Of a stretch of DNA of 32,542 bases, positions 23,121 through 32,465 are shown piece by piece. Origin of the DNA: an uncultured Clostridium sp. (lineage in GTDB: Bacteria; Bacillota; Clostridia; TANB77; CAG-508); assembly GCA_946496575.1 (NCBI GenBank), contig CAMMHE010000015.1, positions 1 to 32,542 of the forward strand. The letters run 5' to 3'. Position 1 is the first letter of the stretch, and the number at the start of each line of letters is the position of its first letter. The position numbers were made by a program, and so were the translations under genes. Below the pieces are notes generated by a model. The model ran no database searches. It had not been told where the DNA came from and saw nothing but the letters and a program-made list of their open reading frames with translations.

Positions 23121-23555
23121 CTATCTCTTCTGAATCTCTTCTCTTGCAAGTTCATCACATCTATTATTATACTCATTATCACTATGACCTTTTACCTTAA
23201 TAAATTTTATTGTATGTATTTGGCTTAAACTATATAATTCTTGCCATAATTCTTTATTTTTCACTTGATCACCTGAAGCTGTCTTCCAATTCTTTTTTAT
23301 CCAACCATAAATCCACTTTTGTTCAAATGCATTTACAACATATGCACTATCACTATAAAGTTCTACTTCACAAGGAAATTTTAACATTTTTAATCCCTGA
23401 ATTACTGCTGTTAATTCCATTATATTATTAGTAGTATCGCTACTTCCTCCAGAAATTTCTTTTTTTGTATTTTTATACATTAAAATAGCTGCCCATCCAC
23501 CTGGTCCTGGATTTCCAGAACATGCTCCATCAGTATATATTAATACCTTTTCCAT
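23121..23555 (-). CDS. rnhA: Ribonuclease HI
   Basis: A 144-residue RNase H type 1 that cleaves the RNA strand of RNA-DNA hybrids (R-loops, primers). Catalytic residues D9 ([15 protein letters not shown]), E47 (NIMELTA), D69 (YSDSAYVV) and D134 (NRCDELA) are all present, with H124 in KVKGHSDN. The segment [19 protein letters not shown] is the basic handle, so this is the E. coli-like active form. AAGGAG precedes the ATG. Single gene with a minus promoter at 23625-23652, divergent from tmcAL. Confidence 0.96.
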   Translation of the reverse strand: MEKVLIYTDGACSGNPGPGGWAAILMYKNTKKEISGGSSDTTNNIMELTAVIQGLKMLKFPCEVELYSDSAYVVNAFEQKWIYGWIKKNWKTASGDQVKNKELWQELYSLSQIHTIKFIKVKGHSDNEYNNRCDELAREEIQKR

Positions 23556-23597
23556 AAAATTCTCCTTTTAATTTCTAAATTATTATCTATGTAGTAA

Positions 23598-23652
23598 TTG
23601 TGTTTTATATTTTTTTGTGATAATATTATACCATAATATTTTTAATATTCAA
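23598..23652. promoter_or_regulatory. Overlapping divergent promoters for rnhA and tmcAL
   Basis: Minus strand: TTGAAT (23647-23652), 16 bases, TATAAT (23625-23630), for rnhA. Plus strand: TTGTGT (23598-23603), 17 bases, TAATAT (23621-23626), for tmcAL. The two -10 regions share two bases, so the polymerases would compete. Confidence 0.55.
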
Positions 23653-23668
23653 TAATGGGGGATTTTTA

Positions 23669-24907
23669 ATGAATAGAGTTCTTGGAATTGTTTCTGAATA
23701 CAATCCATTTCATAATGGTCATTTATATCATTTAATTCAATCTAAAAAAATGGCAAATGCAGATTATACTGTTGCTATAATGGGAGGAAATTTTTCTCAA
23801 CGTGGTGATACATCAATAGTTGACAAATGGTCTAAAGCTGAAATGGCTTTACTTAATGGAATTGACTTGGTGATAGAACTACCTACACTTTACTGTATCT
23901 CAAGTGCAGAAAATTTCGCAGATGGTGCTATAAAAATCCTAAACTCTTTACGAATTATAAATAATATTTCTTTTGGTTCTGAAACTAAAGATATTAATAC
24001 TTTAGATAGAATTGCAGAAGTTTTGTGCAATGAACCTAAAGAATATCAAACAATTTTATCCCATGAGCTTTCTAAAGGCATATCTTTTCCTAAAGCTCGT
24101 GAAAATGCTTTAATGATGTATTTAAATGATGTAAGAAGATTTGCAAATGTTTTATCTTCACCAAATAATATTTTGGGAATAGAATATTTAAAAGCTTTAA
24201 GAAAATCTAAAAGTCCTATCAGACCTATTTGTATTCCTCGTGTTGGTGCTGGTTATAATGATTTAGAAACTTCTAAAAACATCGCAAGTGCAACAGCTAT
24301 TAGAAATTTAATATTGTCTGGAAAATATGATTCTTTAGAATTTAAAAGACTTTTACCTGCTTCAAGTACTTCAATTTTAATTAATAATATAAAAAGAGGA
24401 CATATAGTTAAAGGTCTTTCAAGTTTTGAAAAGGAAATTCTGTATATTTTACGTAAGATGTCAATTGATGAAATTGCAAATTTACCTGATGTGTCTGAAG
24501 GTTTAGAGCATAGTTTAAAAAATGCTGCTAATTCATGTAATAGTCTTGTTGAACTTTTAAACATTATAAATTCAAAAAGATATACAAAAACTCGAATTTC
24601 AAGAATTTTACTTTATGCTCTTTTGGATATAACAAAAAAAGATATGCAAATGTCTAAATCTATAATTCCATATGTTCGTGTTTTAGGATTTAATGAAAAT
24701 GGTCAAAAATTGATTTCTATGATTTCAGAAGCAAATCCTAAATTGAATTTAATAACCTCTGTAAAGAAATTTGAAGATTCAAATCGTAATAAAAATTTAC
24801 AGGTTATGCTTCAAAAAGATATTTGGTCAACTAATGTTTATACTCTTGGTTTTGAATTTGATTCATGGGCAAATTTAGATTACACGCAAAAAATAATAAC
24901 AATTTAA
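23669..24907 (+). CDS. tmcAL: tRNA(Met) cytidine acetate ligase TmcAL
   Basis: A 412-residue nucleotidyltransferase-fold enzyme that activates acetate with ATP and forms N4-acetylcytidine at the wobble base of elongator tRNA-Met. The HxGH-type motif is in SEYNPFHNGHLYH (9-21), followed by the family-specific MGGNFSQRGDTSIVDKW (39-55) and IELPTLYCISSAENFADGA. The central ATSKNIASATAIRN-like region reads SKNIASATAIRNLI here. Length is typical of YlbM proteins. GGGGGA lies before the ATG at 23669. In Firmicutes the gene often lies near rpmF or housekeeping genes. Assignment is firm. Confidence 0.93.
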   Translation: MNRVLGIVSEYNPFHNGHLYHLIQSKKMANADYTVAIMGGNFSQRGDTSIVDKWSKAEMALLNGIDLVIELPTLYCISSAENFADGAIKILNSLRIINNISFGSETKDINTLDRIAEVLCNEPKEYQTILSHELSKGISFPKARENALMMYLNDVRRFANVLSSPNNILGIEYLKALRKSKSPIRPICIPRVGAGYNDLETSKNIASATAIRNLILSGKYDSLEFKRLLPASSTSILINNIKRGHIVKGLSSFEKEILYILRKMSIDEIANLPDVSEGLEHSLKNAANSCNSLVELLNIINSKRYTKTRISRILLYALLDITKKDMQMSKSIIPYVRVLGFNENGQKLISMISEANPKLNLITSVKKFEDSNRNKNLQVMLQKDIWSTNVYTLGFEFDSWANLDYTQKIITI

Positions 24908-24909
24908 TA

Positions 24910-24943
24910 AAAGAGGATTCCTATTTTTTAGGATATCCTCTTT
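24910..24943. terminator. Bidirectional terminator between tmcAL and glgP
   Basis: AAAGAGGAT-TCCTA-T6-AGGAT-ATCCTCTTT forms a long stem whose ends are A-rich on one side and T-rich on the other, suitable for both convergent transcripts. Confidence 0.85.
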
Positions 24944-24946
24944 ATA

Positions 24947-27511
24947 TTATTCTGTAATCCACTTTACTAAATTTAAATTTTCACTATCTAAAAGCATTTC
25001 ATGTTCTGGCATTACTCTAAATGTATATCCATAATTTCCACCTGATGGAAATTCAATGTCAGCTACATATCCATATATCCTATTTGCTTCATCAATTTGT
25101 TCTAACCTCATAGGTGTTGCACTAACTTTTTCAAATGAACCATCTTGTTTTATCTTTCCTATATATGCTTCAACTCTAATATGATTTATATCAATATTTG
25201 GAAGTTCAACTTGACATCTAACTTCAATTTTTGTTCCTGCATCAATTGTTATATCATTTATGTTGTTTACTTGTGTAATTTTTATATCTTTCCAATTATT
25301 TATTAATTCATTTTTCCAATTATTATATTCTCCTACTAAATTTAGATCTTGATAATATTTTTTAGTTAAGTTGCAAAGTGGTATATATAAATTATTTGTA
25401 TAGTCTACTAACATCCTAGCAGTGCTATATTTTCCACCATTTGTTATTATATTTTCTTTCATAATTTCTAACCATCTATCTGACATTTTATTTTTTCCTT
25501 GGTCATAATATGTTGGTATTATTGTTTTTTCTAGTGTTTCATATATGCTATTACTGTCTGCATTATCTTGCATATCATAAGATGGATATTCTGCATTTGT
25601 TCCTATTGACCAACCATTTTTTCCGTTATATCCCTCTGCCCACCATCCATCAAGTACACTAAAGTTTATAACTCCATTTGCTGCAGCTTTCTGACCACTT
25701 GTTCCTGATGCTTCCATTGGTCTTCTAGGCGTATTTAACCATACATCCACTCCACTTATTAAATATCTAGATATTTCTATACTATAATTTTCTAATAAGA
25801 AAATTTTTCCCTTAAATTGTGGCATCATAGATATTTCATGTATATATTTTAATAGATCTTGTCCTTGTTTATCTGCTGGGTGTGCTTTACCTGCAAATAT
25901 TAATTGCACTGGTCTATCTTTATCATTTAATATTTGCGTAATTCTTTCTAAATCTCTAAATATTAAAGTAGCTCTTTTATATGTAGCAAATCTTCTTGCA
26001 AATCCAATTGTTAATGCATTTGGATTTAACATTGATGTTATTGCATTTATATCTTCATAACTCATTCCATTTCTTTTTAACCTATTGGTTACATTTTCTT
26101 TTACTACTGTCATTAATTTTTCTTTTCTATCTAGATGAGCTTTCCAAAGTTTGTCATTTGGTATGTTTTTTACTCTTTCCCATACATAATTTTGATGCAT
26201 ATTGTCTTGCCAATATGGTACTAAATATTTATTGTATAATTCTTTTATTGATGGAGAAAGCCATGAACATGTATGAATACCATTTGTTATATATGTTATA
26301 GGAGATTCATCTGCTGCAATATCTGGCCAAACTTCAGAGAATAATTCTCTTGAAACTGCTCCATGTAATTTGCTTACACCATTCTTTTTCCCTGCTATTT
26401 TTAATGCAAGTATTCCCATGTTAAATCCTGGTTCTAAAGTTTCTCCTGGTTTCATTCCTAATTTTAAAAATTCTTCTCTTGTTAGACCTAAACGTGGCCA
26501 GAAATCTTTTAGATATTTTTCTACTAATGATACTGGAAATATATCATTTCCTGCTGGTACTGGGGTATGTGTTGTAAATACAGTTTTTGAACTTGCTATG
26601 TCTCTTGCTACTTCAAATGATACTTGTTTTTCTTTTATTATATTTTTTATTATTTCCAAATTTAGAAAAGCTGAATGACCTTCATTCATATGATATATTG
26701 TAGGATTTAATCCTATAGCCTTCAAGAAATTAGTTCCTCCCATTCCAAGGATGATTTCTTGTTGTATTCTCATTTCTTGGTCTCCACCATATAATGTTGA
26801 TGTTATATTTTTATCTTGTTCGTCATTTTTACTTACATCAGAATCTAACAAGTACAATTTAACTCTTCCCACATTTATTTGCCATGCTTTTAGGTATACT
26901 CGTCTTTTTGGAAATTTTACATTTATTATTAAATCTTCTCCCTTTTCATTTTTCACAGGTATTAAAGGTAAATTATACATATCTAAATCATAGTATTCAG
27001 ATTCTTGCATTCCATATGCATTTATTTTCTGATAAAAATAACCATGCTTATATAATAGTCCTACTGCTACAAGAGGTATTCCTAAATCACTTGCTGATTT
27101 TAAATGATCACCTGATAATATTCCAAGACCACCTGAATATATAGGAAGTGTTTGGTCTAAACCATATTCTGCTGAAAAATATGCAATTAAATCTTCTTTA
27201 TTATTTGGATATTCTTTAGAAAACCATGTATTCTTACTTTCCACATAGTCTTCAAAATTTTCAACAACTTTGTCATAATCTCTCAAAAAGTCTATGTTTT
27301 TAGATGCTTCTTCTAATTTTTCTTGTGATACTGATTTTAAAAATTTTACTGGATTTTTGTTTGAATTATTCCATAAATCTGAATCAATTTTTTTAAATAA
27401 TCTTAAGAATTCTGTGTTCCAAGACCACCATAAATTGTTTGAAATTTCTGATAATTTAATTATTCTTTTTGGTAATTGCGAATTTACCATTATCCTGTTA
27501 AATACGTACAT
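24947..27511 (-). CDS. glgP: Alpha-glucan (glycogen) phosphorylase, GT35
   Basis: An 854-residue PLP-dependent phosphorylase of the bacterial/archaeal GlgP type that releases glucose-1-phosphate from alpha-1,4-glucans. An N-terminal DUF3417 domain (about 15-120) has NLWWSWNTEFL. The active-site segment RRPMEASGTSGQKAAANGV includes the PLP-binding lysine (about residue 606), and LDGWWAEGY follows. The N-terminal catalytic site shows SAEYGLDQTLPIYSGGLGIL and the nearby HMNEGHSAFL. About 100 C-terminal residues form an additional beta-rich domain, normal in this subgroup. AGGAGG precedes the ATG and a near-consensus promoter lies at 27609-27637. No other glycogen genes are adjacent, so it is an isolated energy-storage gene. 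Confidence 0.95.
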   Translation of the reverse strand: MYVFNRIMVNSQLPKRIIKLSEISNNLWWSWNTEFLRLFKKIDSDLWNNSNKNPVKFLKSVSQEKLEEASKNIDFLRDYDKVVENFEDYVESKNTWFSKEYPNNKEDLIAYFSAEYGLDQTLPIYSGGLGILSGDHLKSASDLGIPLVAVGLLYKHGYFYQKINAYGMQESEYYDLDMYNLPLIPVKNEKGEDLIINVKFPKRRVYLKAWQINVGRVKLYLLDSDVSKNDEQDKNITSTLYGGDQEMRIQQEIILGMGGTNFLKAIGLNPTIYHMNEGHSAFLNLEIIKNIIKEKQVSFEVARDIASSKTVFTTHTPVPAGNDIFPVSLVEKYLKDFWPRLGLTREEFLKLGMKPGETLEPGFNMGILALKIAGKKNGVSKLHGAVSRELFSEVWPDIAADESPITYITNGIHTCSWLSPSIKELYNKYLVPYWQDNMHQNYVWERVKNIPNDKLWKAHLDRKEKLMTVVKENVTNRLKRNGMSYEDINAITSMLNPNALTIGFARRFATYKRATLIFRDLERITQILNDKDRPVQLIFAGKAHPADKQGQDLLKYIHEISMMPQFKGKIFLLENYSIEISRYLISGVDVWLNTPRRPMEASGTSGQKAAANGVINFSVLDGWWAEGYNGKNGWSIGTNAEYPSYDMQDNADSNSIYETLEKTIIPTYYDQGKNKMSDRWLEIMKENIITNGGKYSTARMLVDYTNNLYIPLCNLTKKYYQDLNLVGEYNNWKNELINNWKDIKITQVNNINDITIDAGTKIEVRCQVELPNIDINHIRVEAYIGKIKQDGSFEKVSATPMRLEQIDEANRIYGYVADIEFPSGGNYGYTFRVMPEHEMLLDSENLNLVKWITE

Positions 27512-27608
27512 TTTATTTTTCCTCCTATGTTACTTATTTGTATAGTTTTTTACATTTGTTTCTTGCTTTTATAGTATTTACATCAAAATGTTTTTTATTT
27601 TCTATGTT

Positions 27609-27637
27609 ATTATCTCTTAAATATGTTATTTTGTCAA
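27609..27637 (-). promoter_or_regulatory. Promoter of glgP
   Basis: TTGACA (27632-27637) and GATAAT (27609-27614) are 17 bases apart on the minus strand, about 100 bases before the glgP start. Confidence 0.7.
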
Positions 27638-27736
27638 ATGTTTTTTATAGAACTTTAAAATTTGAAGTAGAATCATATAAAAATATATTAGGTAAAAATA
27701 AGTAATTCATACTTCTTTCAAAATAGTTAAAAGTTC

Positions 27737-27765
27737 TTGACTAAAAGTATTTTTTGAGTTATTAT
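27737..27765 (+). promoter_or_regulatory. Promoter of clpE-pgsA
   Basis: TTGACT (27737-27742) and TATTAT (27760-27765) are 17 bases apart, about 40 bases before the clpE start. I see no CIRCE repeat and no good tandem CtsR heptamers around it. Confidence 0.65.
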
Positions 27766-27806
27766 ATAATTTGTAAAATTTTAAAGAAATGAGGAAATTA
27801 TAAATA

Positions 27807-30209
27807 ATGTTATGTTCAAAATGTAATAAAAACACAGCAATAATTTTTATAGATAAAGTTGAAAATGGTAAGTCTTCTATCGAAGGTTTATGTTTTGATT
27901 GTGCTAAAGCTCAAGGAATTGATCCTCTAGAAGTTTTAGCTAAACAAAATGAAATTACATCTAAAAATAATCCTAATACGAATGGTCAAATTGAATCTGT
28001 AATTAAAGACCTTGCAAAATCTTTGGAAAATTTAGATTTAAATGAGTTAATTACTGAAGATATTAATGGTAACAATGACCCTAATTCAGTTGATGATAAT
28101 ATTGATGGTATAAGTGGAAATGGTATTAAACCTATTGGAGGCTTTGCAATTCCTTTAGGTTCTATATTTAGTAATATTTTAAATTCTAATAATGATGTTT
28201 CTCAAAATCAAGATAACAATAATTATCAAAATGCTGAAAAAAAGAAAGTTAAAGTTGAAAAAAAGAAGAATGTAAAAAGTTCTACTAAGAAAAAATTTCT
28301 TGATACTTTTGGAACTAATTTGACAGTAAAAGCTAAAAATAATGAGATCGACATTGTAGTTGGTCGTGATAAAGAAATTCAAAGAATTATTCAAATTTTA
28401 AATAGACGTTCAAAAAATAATCCATGTTTAATTGGTGAGCCAGGAGTTGGTAAAACAGCAATTGCTCAAGGATTAGCAATAAAAATTGCTAATAATAATG
28501 TTCCAGCCAAACTTTTAAATAAAGAAGTATATCTTTTAGATATGACAGCAATGATTGCAGGTACACAATTTAGAGGGCAATTTGAATCTAGAATGAAAGG
28601 TGTTATTGAAGAGTGCAAGCAATATGGTAATATTATTTTAGTTATAGATGAAATTCACAATATTATAGGTGCAGGTGATGGTGAACATTCTATGAATGCT
28701 GCTAATATATTAAAACCTGCTCTATCAAATGGAGAAGTTCAGCTAATTGGTACTACTACCCTAAAAGAATATAGAAAATATATTGAAAAAGATGCTGCTT
28801 TAGAAAGACGTTTTCAACAAGTTATAGTTGAAGAACCAAATATTGATGATTCAATTAAAATTTTGGAAGGTATAAAAAAATATTATGAAGAATATCATAA
28901 AGTAAAAATTTCTACAGATGTTATTAAACAAACTGTTATAATGTCTGAAAAATATATTCATGATAGGTTTTTACCTGATAAAGCCATCGATATTTTAGAT
29001 GAAGCTTGTTCACGTATTAATCTAGAAAATAAAGATTTATTTAAATTAGAAATGTTGAAACAAGAATTAAAAAATGTTCAAGAAGAAAAAGATTCTTTAA
29101 TTGATATTGAATCTCAAAATTCTACCAACAATTATCAAAAAGTAGCAGATCTTAAAACTCGTGAATGTCAAATTATAGAACAAATCGATAAATTAAATAA
29201 AAATATGAAATTAAAAAGTTTAACTATACAAGATATTGCAAATGTTATTGAAAGTTGGACGAAAATTCCTGTTAAAAAAATAACAGAAGCTGAAACTCAA
29301 AAATTATTAAACCTTGAAACGAACCTTCATAAAAGAATAATTGGTCAAGAAGAAGCTGTGAATGCTGTTTCTAGAGCAATTAGAAGAAATCGTGCAGGAC
29401 TTAAAAGTACAAGACGTCCACCATCATTTATATTTGTAGGACCAACTGGAGTAGGAAAAACAGAACTTGCCAAAAGTTTAGCTTATGAAATGTTTGGTAG
29501 TGAAGATTCTATTATTAGAGTTGATATGTCTGAATATATGGAAAGTCACTCTACTTCTAAACTAATAGGTGCTCCTCCTGGATATGTTGGGTATGATGAT
29601 GCTGGCCAACTTACTGAAAAAGTAAAAAGAAAACCTTATTCTATCATTTTATTAGATGAAATTGAAAAAGCTCATCCTGATGTTTTTAATATTTTACTAC
29701 AAATTCTAGATGATGGAAGATTAACTGATAGCCAAGGAAATACAGTAAGTTTTGAAAATACAATTATTATAATGACATCTAATGCTGGCTCTAACCTAAA
29801 CAATAATTCAATTGGTTTTGCTAGACAAACTGTTGATAAGGATAAACTTTTAGATAATTTAAAAGAAGTATTTAGACCTGAATTTTTAAATAGAGTTGAT
29901 GAAATTGTTGTATTTGAAAGTCTTTCAAATGAGCAACTTATTCAAATAATTGACTTAATGCTAAAAGATACTTATTCTGCACTAAATGATAAAAATATTA
30001 CTTTATCTGTTACAAATAGTGCAAAAGAGTTTTTACTTGAAAAAGGAACTAATTTAAAATTTGGTGCAAGACCTTTAAGAAGAGCTATCCAAAGATATTT
30101 AGAAGATGAGCTTTCAGAAATGATATTAAAAGGTGAATTATTAGATGGAAATTCAATTACTGTTGATGTTTTGGATAATAAACTGGATTTTTCACATATA
30201 GAAAATTAA
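27807..30209 (+). CDS. clpE: ClpE-type AAA+ ATPase (Clp protease unfoldase)
   Basis: An 800-residue HSP100 protein with an N-terminal four-cysteine zinc finger (C3, C6, C29, C32), an Asn/Lys-rich linker (about 45-165), two AAA+ modules and a UVR-like coiled coil between them. Walker A motifs are GEPGVGKT (210-217) and GPTGVGKT (about 545-552); Walker B motifs are LVIDEIHN and ILLDEIEK. The zinc finger instead of a double Clp-N domain marks ClpE rather than ClpC. An IGF tripeptide in NNNSIGFARQ stands at the ClpP-docking loop, so it should feed ClpP. Length is somewhat above usual because of the linker. GAGGAAA precedes the ATG. pgsA follows 46 bases later. Confidence 0.9.
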   Translation: MLCSKCNKNTAIIFIDKVENGKSSIEGLCFDCAKAQGIDPLEVLAKQNEITSKNNPNTNGQIESVIKDLAKSLENLDLNELITEDINGNNDPNSVDDNIDGISGNGIKPIGGFAIPLGSIFSNILNSNNDVSQNQDNNNYQNAEKKKVKVEKKKNVKSSTKKKFLDTFGTNLTVKAKNNEIDIVVGRDKEIQRIIQILNRRSKNNPCLIGEPGVGKTAIAQGLAIKIANNNVPAKLLNKEVYLLDMTAMIAGTQFRGQFESRMKGVIEECKQYGNIILVIDEIHNIIGAGDGEHSMNAANILKPALSNGEVQLIGTTTLKEYRKYIEKDAALERRFQQVIVEEPNIDDSIKILEGIKKYYEEYHKVKISTDVIKQTVIMSEKYIHDRFLPDKAIDILDEACSRINLENKDLFKLEMLKQELKNVQEEKDSLIDIESQNSTNNYQKVADLKTRECQIIEQIDKLNKNMKLKSLTIQDIANVIESWTKIPVKKITEAETQKLLNLETNLHKRIIGQEEAVNAVSRAIRRNRAGLKSTRRPPSFIFVGPTGVGKTELAKSLAYEMFGSEDSIIRVDMSEYMESHSTSKLIGAPPGYVGYDDAGQLTEKVKRKPYSIILLDEIEKAHPDVFNILLQILDDGRLTDSQGNTVSFENTIIIMTSNAGSNLNNNSIGFARQTVDKDKLLDNLKEVFRPEFLNRVDEIVVFESLSNEQLIQIIDLMLKDTYSALNDKNITLSVTNSAKEFLLEKGTNLKFGARPLRRAIQRYLEDELSEMILKGELLDGNSITVDVLDNKLDFSHIEN

Positions 30210-30255
30210 TGTAACAATTATACCTAATAATTAAAAGTAGTAAGGAGGATTTATA

Positions 30256-30837
30256 TTGAAACACATTCCAAATATATTATCCGTTTGTAGAATATTGTTA
30301 ATTCCTATTATAGTGATTTCTATTTTTTATAATAATTATATTATAGCATTAATTATTTTCACTATATCAGGTTTTACAGATATCATTGATGGTTATGTTG
30401 CTAGAAATTTCGATGCTGTTACCAATGTTGGAAAATTATTAGATCCATTAGCAGATAAATTAACACAAATATCTATGTTAGCATCTCTTGTATGGACAAA
30501 TGTAATTAATGGTTGGATTTTAGCTGTAATTGTTATAAAAGAATTAATAATGATTTCTGGTGCTTCTTTTCTATATGGTAAGAGTGTTGTTGTATATAGT
30601 AGATGGTATGGAAAACTGGCAACAGTTTTACTTTATATTTCTATTGTAGGTTCATTACTTTGTAAACAATTTAATATTACAAATAATATAATTATTGATT
30701 TAAGCACTTTTTCATATTGTATAGCTTTGTCAGTAACTGTCTTCGCTCTTATTATGTACTGTAGAGAATTATATATCAAAGGATTTATAAATAAAGAAGA
30801 TTTGCATAAAGAAGTTACTATTGATCGTAAAAAATAA
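30256..30837 (+). CDS. pgsA: CDP-diacylglycerol-glycerol-3-phosphate 3-phosphatidyltransferase
   Basis: A 193-residue membrane enzyme making phosphatidylglycerol phosphate from CDP-diacylglycerol and glycerol-3-phosphate. The CDP-alcohol phosphotransferase signature D-G-x2-A-R-x8-G-x3-D-x3-D is visible as DIIDGYVARNFDAVT and GKLLDPLADK, with about five membrane helices. Start is TTG at 30256 with AAGGAGG seven bases upstream. It is the second gene of the clpE unit. Another CDP-alcohol transferase substrate is possible, but length and N-terminal LSVCRILLIP pattern fit PgsA. Confidence 0.92.
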   Translation: MKHIPNILSVCRILLIPIIVISIFYNNYIIALIIFTISGFTDIIDGYVARNFDAVTNVGKLLDPLADKLTQISMLASLVWTNVINGWILAVIVIKELIMISGASFLYGKSVVVYSRWYGKLATVLLYISIVGSLLCKQFNITNNIIIDLSTFSYCIALSVTVFALIMYCRELYIKGFINKEDLHKEVTIDRKK

Positions 30838-30845
30838 ATAAGAAT

Positions 30846-30897
30846 AACTCTTGAAAATCTTGTTTAGGATTTACTCTTCATGATTTTCAAGAGTTTA
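30846..30897. terminator. Strong terminator between pgsA and the bofC-like gene
   Basis: Arms AACTCTTGAAAATC (30846-30859) and GATTTTCAAGAGTT (30882-30895) are perfectly inverse, 14 bp, with a 22-base loop and a T-rich tail on the plus side. It may also serve the convergent minus transcript. Confidence 0.85.
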
Positions 30898-30900
30898 TTT

Positions 30901-31514
30901 TTATTCAAAATCTTCTAAAATTTTATTTAATGATTCTTTCCCATCCACTTCTAATCCGGTTTTCTCCTTTTATTTGAAGTAAATCTGTCTCTGTTAAATA
31001 TTCTGTACTTATCTCTGTTTTTTCATATATAGCTTCTTTACCATAATCGTCTACTTTATAAATGACTACTTTTCCGTTCCTCTTCCCTTAATCTAAAATG
31101 TTCTCCACATGATCCATTTTCTTCTTTAAAAAGTGTTATCTCATTTGATGCAAATCCTATTAATTCCCAATCTGGAAAATTTTCAGTTACTTCTTCTTGT
31201 GTCATATTAACTATTTCTTTTGGTACTTCAAGATATTCATTTATAGTATGCCCACATTGTTTATAATATTTTTTTAATATCATTGCTGAATTCGCTGATA
31301 CTTTTTCTTCAGATGAACTTACTACTTTTTCATCATCTTCTTTTAAGCTTGTTTTGTATTCTTCTGTGCATTCATCTGTCACTTCTTCTGATATTATTGT
31401 TTTCTCCCCTTGCTCTTCTTCTACTTCATTATCATTTTTTATCATTTTAGCTGTAAAAATTGCTCCTATTAAAACTAAAATGGCTATTATTGCAACTATA
31501 ATCTTTTCTTTCAC
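30901..31514 (-). pseudogene. bofC: BofC-like gene with frameshifts in its C-terminal domain
   Basis: The product begins with one membrane helix (about 4-24), then an acidic low-complexity linker, then a domain with LKKYYKQCGHTINEY, NFPDWELIGFASNEITLF and SCGEHFRLRE. These features match the C-terminal domain of BofC, the forespore protein that restrains SpoIVB in sigma-K activation. The uninterrupted frame stops at 31056, in the middle of the domain. The next frame continues the family pattern (NGKVVIYKVDDYGKEAIYE, ending in TETDLLQIKGE), and a third one finishes it (GLEVDGKESLNKILEDFE, stop at 30901). Two indels, near 31077-31085 and 30957-30970, explain this. Either the gene is decaying or the assembly has errors. 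AGGGGAT lies before the ATG. Confidence 0.65.
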
Positions 31515-31528
31515 TTTTTTACCATCCC

Positions 31529-32392
31529 CTAAATACTTTTTCTATTAGTATTTACTAATTTTGGTAATTTATTCTGGTATTTATGTTTTTTATCTGTCCG
31601 TTTATTATTTAATACGATTGTTATTTCTCCATTTAAATCTGTTCTATAAATTTTAATTTTTTTATTCTGTAATCTTTTTATTACTTCTTGGTTTGGATGG
31701 CCAAATTTGTTATTCTCTCCGACACCTATTACTGCAAATTTTGGAGATACTATATTTATAAATTTTTCACTAGATGATGTTTTAGAACCATGATGTGCAA
31801 CTTTTAGAATTGTAGATTTTAAAATATTCGTATTACTATATAGATCTAGTAATTGATTCTCTGCAATTTCTTCAATATCTCCTGTAAATAGCATATCAAA
31901 TTGTTTATATCTTAATTTTGCAACTATAGAATTATTATTTAATGGGTTTGTTGAAATTAATTTTTTAGTTGGAAATAAAATATCAATGCTTACATCTTTT
32001 TCTACATTAATTCTATCACCACTTGATACTTGTTTAATATTAAGTTGATTATTATATATTATTTCTAAAAATTGGTTATATTGTTGTGTTTTTTCATATT
32101 GTTTTCCAATAATTATATTTTCAACTTGTAATTCTTTTAAAATTGTAAGTAATCCATTAACATGATCACTATCGAAATGACTTATTACCATATAATTTAG
32201 TCTAGATATTCCCATATCTAATAAATATGGTAACAATGTATTTTTTCCAATGTCATAGTACTCACTTCCTCCACCATCTATTAAGATGGTTTTATTATTT
32301 GGTGTAATTATTAAAGTACTATCTCCTTGTCCTACATCTATCACGACACCATTCTTAATACAACAAAAAATTGTGAGTGAACAGGATTTCAA
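31529..32392 (-). CDS. ComEC/Rec2-type metallo-beta-lactamase protein, N-terminally truncated
   Basis: A metallo-beta-lactamase domain of the ComEC C-terminal type: IDVGQGDSTLI near the start, ISHFDSDHVNGL (the HxDxDH metal motif), LFTGDIEE, and VAHHGSKTSSS. A basic tail follows (KRTDKKHKYQNK). Stand-alone versions usually have a signal peptide or membrane anchor before VGQGDS. Here only about 15 unlikely residues precede it, the open frame begins at a TTG inside an imperfect direct repeat, and no ribosome binding site is seen. A GTG within KNGVVIDV is another possible start. The gene seems to have lost its 5' end, so export and function are doubtful although catalytic motifs are intact. ComEC-type domains hydrolyse nucleic acids in competence. 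Confidence 0.75.
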   Translation of the reverse strand: MKSCSLTIFCCIKNGVVIDVGQGDSTLIITPNNKTILIDGGGSEYYDIGKNTLLPYLLDMGISRLNYMVISHFDSDHVNGLLTILKELQVENIIIGKQYEKTQQYNQFLEIIYNNQLNIKQVSSGDRINVEKDVSIDILFPTKKLISTNPLNNNSIVAKLRYKQFDMLFTGDIEEIAENQLLDLYSNTNILKSTILKVAHHGSKTSSSEKFINIVSPKFAVIGVGENNKFGHPNQEVIKRLQNKKIKIYRTDLNGEITIVLNNKRTDKKHKYQNKLPKLVNTNRKSI

Positions 32393-32434
32393 CTTGGTAA
32401 TAAGAAAAAATTTGTGAGTGTTTCGGATTTAAAC
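32365..32434. repeat. Pair of imperfect ~29-bp direct repeats
   Basis: Copies at 32365-32393 and 32405-32434 share TTGTGAGTG and GGATTT at the same spacing and agree at most other positions. The first copy contains the apparent start of the metallo-beta-lactamase gene. Origin is unknown; an element end is possible. Confidence 0.4.
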
Positions 32435-32436
32435 GC

Positions 32437-32465
32437 AAAAAAAAGAACAAACCATTTCTGATTTG
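32437..32465 (-). terminator. Rho-independent terminator at the window edge
   Basis: On the minus strand CAAATC-AGAAAT-GGTTTG is followed by TTCTTTTTTTT. It would end a gene that enters from beyond the right edge. I see no coding sequence in the last 75 bases. Confidence 0.5.

Noticed and set aside
27540-27806. Riboswitch or CtsR/CIRCE operator in the glgP-clpE intergenic region
   Set aside because: Only two promoters can be supported. No conserved stem set, no tandem GGTCAAA heptamers and no CIRCE inverted repeat are visible.
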